Positions 12,446 to 21,511 of a stretch of DNA of 64,000 nucleotides are shown here, piece after piece. Location of the stretch: positions 124,001-188,000 of the forward strand of contig MU385747.1 in NCBI GenBank assembly GCA_022497155.1. Reading direction: 5' to 3'. Numbering within the stretch: the first letter of the stretch is position 1; each line of letters begins with the position of its first letter. The position numbers were made by a program, and so were the translations under genes. The notes below the pieces were generated by a model. The model was not told the DNA's origin. It worked only from the letters and a program-made list of their open reading frames with translations, and made no database searches. Origin of the DNA: Whalleya microplaca (lineage: Eukaryota; Ascomycota; Sordariomycetes; Xylariales; Xylariaceae).

Positions 12446-13863
12446 ATGGAGAAAATCACCAACCTTACAGCTTTATGTAACGGCGAAGAAGCTGCCATTG
12501 AACAATTTCTTCAAATTGAAAATGACACGACAGCCATTATCCGCACATGCCCTCGCATCTGCTTTCCGGGCTATGAAGATGGTACGCCTGACATGTGGGG
12601 TTTAGGTGTAAGTAATCAACTACAATTTCACTCTTATATCAAACATAATTAGGGCAAATCGATCTAATTATCAGTGCCATTTATAATTATACTCCTGACG
12701 GCCTATTAGGTATTGATATCGTATTTCATACAATTTTTCCTGACATTTATATTCTCGTGCCCGTTGGTTTTGGCTTTCCACCTTTCATCCGACGTCGGAC
12801 GGTGCTATCTGCGGGCAGTACTGCACCGCTTTTGTTTCGCTAATGCACTATACACTTTATCTGTCCTGACTGCTACCAATATCCGGGGTTCTCAACAGCT
12901 TCGATACCTTGAAAGCCACGTTTTAGGCTCTCTGGCTTATACTGAAGTATGCATAACGAGTGGCTTGGTAGCAACAAGTGACTACATGATCCCGGAACTG
13001 CCATTGCCTTTACGAAATTTCCTTCGCTGTCGGATTAAGTCCTGGAGATCCTCTCAAAATGAACGTACTTTAAACCAGTCCCGAAACACATCATTTACTA
13101 CCAAATTGGATTTAAACACAAGGACAGGCTATCTCATATTATTAAACTCCCTTTTATTCGTATCTTTCTCTTGCGGACATAGCCGAAAAGCAACCTTACC
13201 ATTCGAGGACTCGGCACTCGGACTGGAGCAAGAGCTTGCGACACTTCCACGACTTATCGGGAATGGTTGTAACACTTACGAGTCGCAATACCCATTCACA
13301 TCCGGGAATTATAATGCCGTCATTAATACGGCCTACACAACGAACACATCTATTTTCATGATCATAATCGCAATTTGCTACGTTTTTTCGTATACCCGCT
13401 TCTGGATTACTATCTGGATTCCAGTTATTCTTCCCATTGCCGGGCTCATTACGTCAAGCACAGCTATAATGGCATTTTCCTATTATGTGCTTAGGCGAAG
13501 GATAATGCTCAGTTCCGCGCTGGGGCAGGATTTCCGGGACAACAATTTGGATTTCGGTCAAATCCTTGCACTATTCGCATGGATTCCGTCAATCTTAGAT
13601 TTGCTTGAATGGACTATAACAGTAATTAGGAAACGTGAAGGTAAAATGAAGATTTTGAAGCCTTTTCTGTTCATTGCTGACATCACGAACTAGAGTATTG
13701 GAAGAACACTTCTAATAAAGCCAGAGGCACTGATGAGGAACAGCCGATCGTCGAGATGCGAAGGAGAAACGTAAATCCGCTAGATGACATAGAACTATTT
13801 GAACGGGGTTCAGAGTCATTGGATAGTCAGCAAGGCTGCTTATCGCGGAGTTTCACGATTTAA
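12446..13863 (+). CDS. Fungal multi-pass membrane protein of unknown function
   Basis: I model three exons: 12446-12607, 12710-13640 and 13694-13863, giving 420 aa. The first splice joins PDMWGLG to VLISYFIQFF, matching a pattern (D-x-x-G-x-G then a helix) common in fungal unknown membrane proteins. The apparent TAG at 13691-13693 is read here as a 3' splice site: GTAAAA at 13641, a GCTGAC branch point and the TAG form a 53-nt intron. The phase carries into a 56-codon polar tail ending at TAA 13861-13863. About six hydrophobic segments are visible, for example in exon 2 around SIFMIIIAICYVF and ILPIAGLITSSTAIMAF. The ATG at 12446 is the first in frame; the frame is open upstream to 12383, so an extra 5' exon is possible. 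Function unknown. Confidence 0.65.
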
Positions 13864-14127
13864 GTCAGGGATAAGGATAATAGTTGAGCTAGAGGGCCCC
13901 GGTGGAAGGTGAGAGCTTTAACGAAATAGACATAGGCTATAAATGTCATAGCAGTTATTATCAAGTATCATTACTAAAGTCCTTAGAGCAAAGTCCTTAA
14001 CTACACATCCCTATAATCTGACAATATTTATTCTTAGACCACGCAGAACCCTATGCCTACTATATCTAGTCTATCTGGCGCGTATGGATAACAGCCTTAC
14101 ACACAAGCCTTAAAACTGGGCCATAGG

Positions 14128-14380
14128 TGTGACAAGGGCTATGATCAGGGCTTGGAATATATTAATTCAGCTAATAATTCTCTAGGGCTTCTGAGGGTGC
14201 TTATAGTTTTAAATTTAAATCTGAGTCTAAGGGTCGGCGACAGGTCCTTTATAGACCTGCTGCCGCCGTACGTATTCCTGGTACGTATTTAGTCTGTTGC
14301 TGACGTAACCGCCGTCTGGTAATCATACCTTTTGTTAGGCAGTTATATATTCCAATAGTATCGAATAATATCTAATAGCA
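14128..14380 (-). mobile_element. LTR-like repeat, copy 1 (degenerate solo LTR candidate)
   Basis: On the minus strand this segment starts TGCTATTAGA and ends TTGTCACA, so it has the TG...CA ends of an LTR. It aligns by eye with 22364-22591 in opposite orientation. Shared blocks are CTRCCTAACARAAGG, GGYTACGTCAGYAACA, GGTCTRTAWARRACCT and a long block around GAAGCCCTAGAGAATTATTAG and ATATATTCCAAGCCCT. Differences are mostly C/T and G/A transitions, as expected from repeat-induced point mutation. No target duplication or internal coding region is seen. The exact ends are approximate. Confidence 0.65.
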
Positions 14381-14484
14381 CCTAATATATATACTTATGC
14401 AGCATTCCTATATCTCGTATAGCTTCCAATAGGTCTTGGCTCCAATAGCCGTGTGACAGAGACCAACATTTGAAGCCGTGAGCC

Positions 14485-14492
14485 ACAACCAT
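14485..14492. repeat. Left target-site duplication of the hAT-like MITE
   Basis: ACAACCAT, matched with one change by ACGACCAT at 14951-14958 on the other side of the element. Confidence 0.65.
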
Positions 14493-14950
14493 CAAGGTTG
14501 TAATCCACTCCACGCTAATCCACGCGTAGGCCACTTTGTAAGAGCCACTCCACTCCATTCCACTCCATCTAACCTTACTGCTAACTAATTTACGTCTACT
14601 TAAAGCTCTCGTAGGTAGAAGTGGGTGGGTAGGTAGACTAATTGTAGAGTTGGAGGTCTGCTGTTAGTAATTACTAGTAAAATTACTGATTTTCCTAATA
14701 GGTATTATAGCTGACAGCTGTGGCTGATATATAGCTGACAGCTGTGGCTGATTATGGCTAGTATACGCCTCCCTTATGGCTAATATACGCCTTAAATCTG
14801 TGGCTATTTCACGTCCACTTTATAGCCACCCACTCTATATAACCTTCTAGTAGATCCATTTAGCCCATTTCACATAAGTCTATAGTAGATTAAAGTCCAC
14901 CCATTCCATATGAGTGGCTGGTGGAGTGGGTGGAGTGGATTACAACCCTG
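14493..14950. mobile_element. hAT-like non-autonomous transposon (MITE), 458 bp
   Basis: The ends are terminal inverted repeats: CAAGGTTGTAATCCACTCCAC on the left and the reverse complement of CAGGGTTGTAATCCACTCCAC on the right, one mismatch in about 21 bp. Ends of the type CAGGG...CCCTG and an 8-bp duplication (7 of 8 bases match) are characteristic of hAT transposons. Inside are sub-terminal CCACTCC-type repeats and two direct copies of ATAGCTGACAGCTGTGGCTGAT near 14.71-14.75 kb. No transposase ORF is present, so it would depend on an enzyme supplied elsewhere. Confidence 0.75.
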
Positions 14951-14958
14951 ACGACCAT
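14951..14958. repeat. Right target-site duplication of the hAT-like MITE
   Basis: ACGACCAT, paired with ACAACCAT at 14485-14492. Confidence 0.65.
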
Positions 14959-15592
14959 AAACTATGATACCCGGTGATTTTCTTGATGATTAGGGAAACC
15001 ATGACTCGAAATGTGGTGCTGCTCCGGCAATAACTTCTCTAGATCACGATTTGGTGATGAGCATTCATCATCATCACGGATACTTTCCGCTAAATTAGTA
15101 GACTAGTTCGACATCGTGCTCTTCATCTTGCTTTGACTGCAAGACGAGGTGATATCTCACTAGCTGAGATGTAAAACTTTGATACAAGGTGCATACGAAA
15201 CTGATACCTCGCCATGTGTTATGTTTCTTGTCCCATACTGTCAGTTTATATTGTACATAACAAAGCGGGCATTCCCAATCAATCCACTCCGAGTATTTCT
15301 AAAACCGGAAGTAGGTAACATCTTGCCGCCTCACACTGGCATTGCGCATAAGATAAGTGACTTCACAATCGTTTCTGGGGCATGAAAGTGCACAATCAAC
15401 ATTTTGGCACACACACCCTTGCGGACTCCATCAAGTGTGTTCTTCTCCATCTTGTAGCTGAGCATCAACTGCTGAAGTTCAACATATGCTTACAACCTAC
15501 TCAGCAAGTACAATTCGCGCGATCAGCCAGTCAGGGCAAACACCAAGGCTATACATATTTGTCACAATAATAGGGGTATTAGTTATAGTGCC

Positions 15593-15678
15593 TTAAGCTT
15601 ATAGATATGATTGCTCCGAGATCTATAAGCTTAAAAGGGATCTTTTAAGCTGCCAGAAGATCTTTTAGATCTTAGACC
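15593..15678. repeat. Three consecutive short hairpins
   Basis: First, perfect 14-bp arms TTAAGCTTATAGAT (15593-15606) and ATCTATAAGCTTAA (15621-15634) with a 14-nt loop. It is followed by TTAAAAG/CTTTTAA around GGAT and by AAGATCT/AGATCTT around TTT. The role is unknown; a decayed hairpin-type transposon end or a structured transcript are possibilities. Confidence 0.6.
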
Positions 15679-16080
15679 TTTACACAATTCTACTTAGCCA
15701 TATAGAGTGATCACGGCAGCACCTAAATAATCATTGCATACACTGTAACTGTGATAATATTCATTTTCGCGCGTCATTACATAACATCTGCCTTGCCTAG
15801 GAAAACTAGCAATTCAAGTTGTGTACACTTCGTCATAATACTGCTTCCAATGAAGTTGCCTTGAGTGAAGCCAACCTAGAGAAGAGCTGGTGCATGATAT
15901 AAGGGATGCTTGTGTTAGGAAAAGTAGCATGTATAGTTTCAAAGGTTGGTTTCGGATCTCCGATCTATCATCCTATCATCAAATGGGAGGATGTATTATT
16001 TCCTTGCCCTTATAAATAGCTACCGGCTTCATTATCTCTCTGATACGCTCGAGTACTCTACTAATTCATAAATCTCATCA

Positions 16081-16270
16081 TGATGCCGTCCAAACATATC
16101 CTTACTCTCACCCTCGTATAGCTTGCTACCGCCGCTCCTCTCGGTAAGTTGCAAATATTCATACACACGAGTCACTACAGCGAATTTCTTACAAATCAAG
16201 TAGATAAAAGAGTAGCTGATGGTGAAGTTGAGACTATCCCCCTTCTACCCAAAAAGGTGAACAGGGAATA
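16081..16270 (+). pseudogene. Dead small secreted-protein gene
   Basis: A TATA-like TATAAATA at about 16013 precedes ATGATGCCG at 16081. The frame reads a signal-peptide-like MMPSKHILTLTLV, then an in-frame TAG, then LATAAPL. A GTAAGT donor follows, and after a plausible acceptor the frame resumes with a DKR (Kex2-like) site and an acidic stretch, ending at TAA near 16270. The TAG would be CAG with one C-to-T change, as repeat-induced point mutation produces. Sequence further right contains more broken frames. The family is not recognised; the case rests on gene architecture only. Confidence 0.35.
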
Positions 16271-17400
16271 AAGCCCGAAGCACTGAGAGGATTCCAGATT
16301 CCGTTTAGATGCCCTCAGATTGCTTGCGCATAGAGAAGACTCTGCAGTCCTTGGACGCCTCTAGAGGGAGACGTTGCAAGTCTTAATAATTTCAGGAATA
16401 GTTACGCGTCTATTCTGTTCTCTCACGCAAAGCTAGGAAAGCCTATCAACATCGAGGCGAGGCCACTCCCATAGGTACTACAAATAGCAACTGCTATTCA
16501 CATGTTGTCACTGGCATCTTCATTTGCAACGCTGTATTTCTAGTGGCGTATTCACCATCTGCAGAATTCATATTGTCAAATTGAAGTTTTAAGTGCTGCT
16601 AGCGGGCAGGTGTTCCGGCGACGTAAGTCTAAGAGACGCTTAGAGGTTACTCAGAGCCGCGATCGGGTGCGATTGTTATGCAAGCTATATCGCAATATTG
16701 TTCCTCAGATCGCTCCTATACATATTATGTCAGCCTTTAGACTTACAGAAAGAATACCCTTCATTTAAATGATAATTTTCGTAATCTCGTTCGTGGATTA
16801 CACGGGATCGCAAAATGTGACCTGTAGCACTAGAGGCACGGAGTCCGTACATACATACAAATTATATGGGTGCCTTGGACCTTACGCCATAGCAACTATC
16901 CAAGTGATCCTCATCTCATATTACCATATGAACAAATTATGAGTAACACATAGCATTGAAGTCTTATCCAAATCATTGGCTATATAATCGTTACGATTTG
17001 GTTAAGTCACATAATTTATAGGGATAATCATCTAGTGTATGTAGGTAAAAATGGATTATGGGCACACACATGGCCTTGGCAGTAAGTTAACGGAATCAAA
17101 CGGCTTCGCCCCGTTATTGTAACAACGATATGTGGTCTATCTGGATGATGTTCACGCCTCGGGGTTTGCGTCGAAATATGCAATAGACCAATGAAAGGAT
17201 TAGAGTCATAAGGTCCTATCATTGACATCAGCTCGATTGCCATTTGGCATTTGCTCTCGATCTATGCGGCCTGACATATACCAACATTTTTATGCTGGAA
17301 AAAAATAAAATAAAAAACAACAAAGAAATATCAATACAAGAACCCTTCGTTTCACGCGTAAAAACGAGCGACGATAGTTAAAGTTTAAAAAGCCGCAACT

Positions 17401-18975
17401 ATGTCTTCCCACGGGATCCCCGAGGTGCTGATGAAGAAGGTTGACGAATACGTCGACTCACTTACCCCGCAGATTCAACCCCGCATTACCACAGAGCTGG
17501 AGGTTTTCCAACAGAAGACCATCGATACTTTGGAGACACGAGTCATCGACGCCTTCCGCTCCCTTTTCGATCGCGACGGTGCTGCCTCTCCAGGGGCGGG
17601 AAGGGGCCTGGATGACGCAATCCCGAATGTCTACGGCGGCCAGTCTCTGCCTTTCGCCAACGAGATCGCCAACCTCACAGGCAACTTCAGCAAGATCGCC
17701 GGTGAGACAAGCGACGACCTGCGCGACATTTTCAGCCTTGCTGAAGGCCGCACCGGTTCTGATGACACCCGGTCCCTGGGAGAGGACCACTCCTCCTCGT
17801 CTCAGCAAGTCCGGGGCTTCCTCTCCGCCGCCGTCAATGTCGTCCAAGACCATCTGGATAACAACAACAGTAACAAAGGGCCAGGCGGCCAGAGGTTTGA
17901 GCTTGACGGCCTTCTTGGCGTGCTCAGCAGCAGCGTCAAAGATGTCGCGCGCAGCCCGGAGGAGGCGGCGCGCCGCATCAGCCCCGAGATCAAGGACAAG
18001 GTCGGCGCGAAGCTGCGCGAGCATCACGCGCCTATCGCCGAGCAGTTCACCCAGATTGCGCTGACCCACATCAAGCGCTGGATACGCGGTAACACGAGCG
18101 CCCGCGATCTCGGCGACGGTGCCAGGGGCGAGGTCGAGGACCACGTCAAGGATCTCGTGAAGGGCATTGGAGACCTCTTCGGAAATAAGAAGGATCGCAG
18201 CCATGGGTCCTCGAGAGGTCTCGGTGACCACCATCGCGATGGAGGCGAGGGAGAAGGAGGCGGCAGCAGCGGCGGCTTCTCCAAGATCATCAGCGAAAAG
18301 CTGAGTACTGGTCTGGCTAAAGTCCACAGGGAAGTTCGCCTTGAATTCCGCACGGTGCTGGGAGGTATCGAGAAGCAGCTATTTGAGCTGCTCCCCGATG
18401 AACTGCAAGGTTCTCTTGAGAAGATTCTTGGTGGCAATCCCTTCGACTCGCAACTCGAACGCGACGCTGGGTCTCAGACAGACCGCGGTTTCCGGACTGA
18501 TGTTAAGACCAAGCTAGTCAGCAAGATCCGTGGCCTCGTGCAAAAGGTGCAGGAGATGTTGCGCGAGAGTATACTTGGTGTCGTGAATGGCGGCCATCGC
18601 AAGTTCGAGCGTGAGAGCTGGATTTTCGTGCAGAACACAGTCGAGCAGAAGGTGCAGAGGTACTTGCCCAAAGTGAAGATCACTGTGCCAGATGATATTG
18701 GAAACGAGGGCGTGAGCCTGGGAGCGCCCAAGCCCAGCACGCAGCCCGGAGATGGTAATCAGTTCGTGCCACCTCCGCAACACGGATACCAACAGGACCA
18801 TCAGACGGACTATCATCAGTACCAGAACCAGCCTCTTCAAGAGTACAGACCTGACCAGTATCAGCCGCCTCAGCAGGGTTATCCTCCGCCAGGCCAGTAC
18901 CACCAACCCCAGGGCTACCAACAGAGTCAGAACGATCAAGGCAATCAGGGGTATGGCCAGAATCCGCCATACTGA
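17401..18975 (+). CDS. Conserved fungal protein with Q/P/Y-rich tail, function unknown
   Basis: A single-exon gene of 524 aa starting at ATG 17401 just after an A-rich leader. The first half is charged and helical with a long amphipathic segment near the start (VDEYVDSLTPQIQPRITTELE). The middle holds glycine/serine/glutamate-rich linkers near residues 270-300. The helical part resumes around FSKIISEKLSTGLAKVHREVR. The last 80 residues are a low-complexity tail of Q, P, Y, G and H (PPPQHGYQQDHQ..., GQNPPY). No membrane segment, signal peptide or catalytic motif is visible. Similar architectures occur in uncharacterised ascomycete proteins; a cytosolic scaffold or stress-granule-type protein is possible but unproven. 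It is transcribed toward the F-box gene on the other strand. Confidence 0.85.
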   Translation: MSSHGIPEVLMKKVDEYVDSLTPQIQPRITTELEVFQQKTIDTLETRVIDAFRSLFDRDGAASPGAGRGLDDAIPNVYGGQSLPFANEIANLTGNFSKIAGETSDDLRDIFSLAEGRTGSDDTRSLGEDHSSSSQQVRGFLSAAVNVVQDHLDNNNSNKGPGGQRFELDGLLGVLSSSVKDVARSPEEAARRISPEIKDKVGAKLREHHAPIAEQFTQIALTHIKRWIRGNTSARDLGDGARGEVEDHVKDLVKGIGDLFGNKKDRSHGSSRGLGDHHRDGGEGEGGGSSGGFSKIISEKLSTGLAKVHREVRLEFRTVLGGIEKQLFELLPDELQGSLEKILGGNPFDSQLERDAGSQTDRGFRTDVKTKLVSKIRGLVQKVQEMLRESILGVVNGGHRKFERESWIFVQNTVEQKVQRYLPKVKITVPDDIGNEGVSLGAPKPSTQPGDGNQFVPPPQHGYQQDHQTDYHQYQNQPLQEYRPDQYQPPQQGYPPPGQYHQPQGYQQSQNDQGNQGYGQNPPY

Positions 18976-19918
18976 TTCCTGTACCTCATATGCATCTTGA
19001 TATCATGTTTAGATACTACCTAACCAATCAAGAGCACACGATCCCTAGAATCATTAAGAAATACTGAGTTTATAGTCCAATGGTCTTGGAGAGCCCTATC
19101 GGGACATAGAGGGCATTGCTATCTGCCCGTTTATCGAAGGCATCTCTACGAGAAAGCATACTTACGGGGGGTTTTCTTTGATGGGAGATCTCTCTGGTCT
19201 GCATAAGGGGCTGGGTAAAGAAAGAATGTAATACAATATGGCAGAGAGAACGGGAAAACAAAAGGGGTAGACGGGAAAGGAAAGAATGAAGCGAGACACA
19301 TCAGAGTATGAATTAACGATTATATTTTACTAAACAGCAGCAGGTTCGTAGAACCTGCAGCTAGACTAGACCCAGTGCACGCTCCCTTTCTCAGGTTACT
19401 GGCCTCCCCAAATATGATCTTAAGAGGCAGCTAACAAGAATGTCTGTTGAGATCTAGCCTCGCATCCCTCCCTACCAACTTCAAAATCCAGGAAGATGCC
19501 ACGCAAGTACGTTTCTTCACTCGTCGCCACCGCACCCCTTTCCGAACGTCGTGAAGTTTCCTCCCCGCATATTTATTGTAGACGACGATTGCTTCCTCAT
19601 AGATCGTTCCGCATGTCCACTCATATCAATGCGCTTACCACACCCGACACAGGACCGTGGGCTTTCCTGGGACCTCGCCTCTCGGGACGAGACCCTGCAG
19701 CAACTAGAACACGGACTGGAAGACTGCAGCACGGCTCGGCATAGCGCTTATGCGAAATCAAGAGCCATAGTACCCTCGGTAGAAATTGAACTGCCAGCAT
19801 TTGGGGTGATGTGACATTGAATTCGGATCCATGACTGGGGAAGCGAGACGAGTTGGCCACGTGATTAACGATGTCTAGACTGCCCCTTTCATTGCTACCT
19901 CGCGATCCTATCCAGAGT
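18976..19918. other. Convergent intergenic region
   Basis: This 0.94 kb stretch holds the 3' ends of two convergent genes. An ORF beginning MPRK at 19496 has a GTACGT just after its fourth codon and could be read with an intron, but the product is not recognisable and I do not call it. Confidence 0.4.
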
Positions 19919-21511
19919 CTAGATGTACCAGTGAGAATCGTCAACACCGTCTCCAGTCTGACTGGAGACTCTGTCAGCAGGTTCCCATTGCCAAAAGAAG
20001 TCGACGCCGGCCTGCTTGAAACATTTCGATAAGAATGCAATATGTGGTCTGCTTCTCTCTCGGATTCTCGAATACTTGAACCCTCTAAACACGAACTCTC
20101 GCAACCGAGGCTTCTCCGTCACGCAAGCTTTAGCAAAACTTTGCAGCACACATCCGAGCCACTCATCGTGACGGCGATATTCTATTCCATACTGCACATA
20201 TATGTCATCCAACGATTTCTCAATCAGTTCCAGTCTAACGAGATTGGGTGGAAGTGCCGCTGAGAGGTCGAAAACGGGATTTCGTATATGTTGGAGGTGA
20301 TATGGCCCAGCCAGTGACATTAAATCAATTGTGAGATTCTCGATATTCGGAAAATTGCTTAGACGCTTGACTGTATCGAATAGCTCGAAGTGAATGATGA
20401 GATCTGGGTCCCAATAATAGTCATACACACAGCTAACAGTAAGGCATTCCAAGCGCAACCTTCGAAGACTTTTAGAAGTCTGCTCAAGTGCTTCATCCAT
20501 ACTGTAGTCTGTAACGCCAGCTATGGGCCGCCAAGCCTCTTGTCTAAATGTCCACGAGAGGCTTTTCAAGTTAGTAAAACATTTCAGTAGCTGATAGACC
20601 ATGCTCGGATGTGCTTGGCTATGGTATAAACCGAGCTCTTCAACCTGGCCTCGTATCGATACTTTCCGCTCCGCGAGGTCAAAGCCTCTATTGTCTTCAT
20701 CACTCCGGAATGATCTAAGATCTCCTCTGTCGCCATGGAATTCAATTTGCTTCAGATTGGGGGCCTCGAAGATCTGTGGCACGAGGCTAGGCAATATGCC
20801 AGTATCTCTTACATCGGATTGGCGGTCGGTAATCTTCGGGTCCCCCTGAAGTCGCAAGGACCGCAGCGAGCCAAGGGCAGATCCCCAGCTAGGCTCATTG
20901 CCTCCGAAGGCATTCTCCCAGACGTCAAGATTCCTGATCTGGTACATAAAGTAATCGCCATGGAACTGGGGAAGTTCGACTAAGATATCTTCTAGGCACG
21001 GCAGCAACAACGAAATCCCAGCGACAGAGGCTTCGCTGAACCTGTCTATCGAAGGGTAGACCAGTCCACTTTGGTCGCCATAGCTCATACGAACGCGAGG
21101 CAAGACTTCCTTTGCGCGAGCATCTAGTTGGAGCGGCGAGCTAGGATTGTCCTCCAGGCACTGATCGAACCGGTGGCGCGCCTCTCTATCATCGTCGTAT
21201 CCTAAGCTAGCTAAGCAGCAGAAACTTCGACCGTATCGACGTAGAGGCGGTGTGCAAAGTAGCGTGTAGAATAAAGAAGCGCATTGGACGGCTGTCTCAA
21301 CGGTGAGGTGTCGGTAGAGGATCGAAGTTGCGATTCGGTTCAGTTGTTGGGATGCAAGGCAGAGGTTGCCGAGAACTTCTCGTTTCTTACATTGCCTACG
21401 GTAATGAAGAGAGATCGGGCGTCGTGCACCTATCCCGATGGGCTTAGGATCGAAATACTCGATAATGAGATGGAGGACTTCGGGCGGCAACGACGTTAGT
21501 GTTCTCGCCAT
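19919..21511 (-). CDS. F-box protein, probable SCF ubiquitin-ligase adaptor
   Basis: A single-exon gene of 530 aa. The N-terminus LTSLPPEVLHLIIEYFDP, followed after a short insert by LGNLCLASQQLNRIATSILYRHLTVE, is a typical fungal F-box with its helix-rich extension. The rest is rich in regularly spaced leucines (for example LGSLRSLRLQGDPKI, NLKQIEFHGDRGDL, FTNLKSLSWTF, FPNIENLTIDLMSLAG), consistent with a divergent leucine-rich-repeat array used for substrate capture. Such proteins link targets to Skp1-Cul1 for ubiquitination; the target is unknown. The start at 21511 gives the canonical F-box beginning seven residues in. The coding strand is read leftward, convergent with the gene ending at 18975. 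Confidence 0.85.
   Translation of the reverse strand: MARTLTSLPPEVLHLIIEYFDPKPIGIGARRPISLHYRRQCKKREVLGNLCLASQQLNRIATSILYRHLTVETAVQCASLFYTLLCTPPLRRYGRSFCCLASLGYDDDREARHRFDQCLEDNPSSPLQLDARAKEVLPRVRMSYGDQSGLVYPSIDRFSEASVAGISLLLPCLEDILVELPQFHGDYFMYQIRNLDVWENAFGGNEPSWGSALGSLRSLRLQGDPKITDRQSDVRDTGILPSLVPQIFEAPNLKQIEFHGDRGDLRSFRSDEDNRGFDLAERKVSIRGQVEELGLYHSQAHPSMVYQLLKCFTNLKSLSWTFRQEAWRPIAGVTDYSMDEALEQTSKSLRRLRLECLTVSCVYDYYWDPDLIIHFELFDTVKRLSNFPNIENLTIDLMSLAGPYHLQHIRNPVFDLSAALPPNLVRLELIEKSLDDIYVQYGIEYRRHDEWLGCVLQSFAKACVTEKPRLREFVFRGFKYSRIRERSRPHIAFLSKCFKQAGVDFFWQWEPADRVSSQTGDGVDDSHWYI

Noticed and set aside
17458..18327. 289-aa minus-strand ORF
   Set aside because: Antisense to the intact 524-aa gene; alanine/leucine-rich without recognisable motifs.
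19496..19814. Two overlapping ORFs, one with an FIVDDDCF stretch like a response-regulator start
   Set aside because: The rest of the frame has no receiver-domain features, and no start or exon structure supports it.
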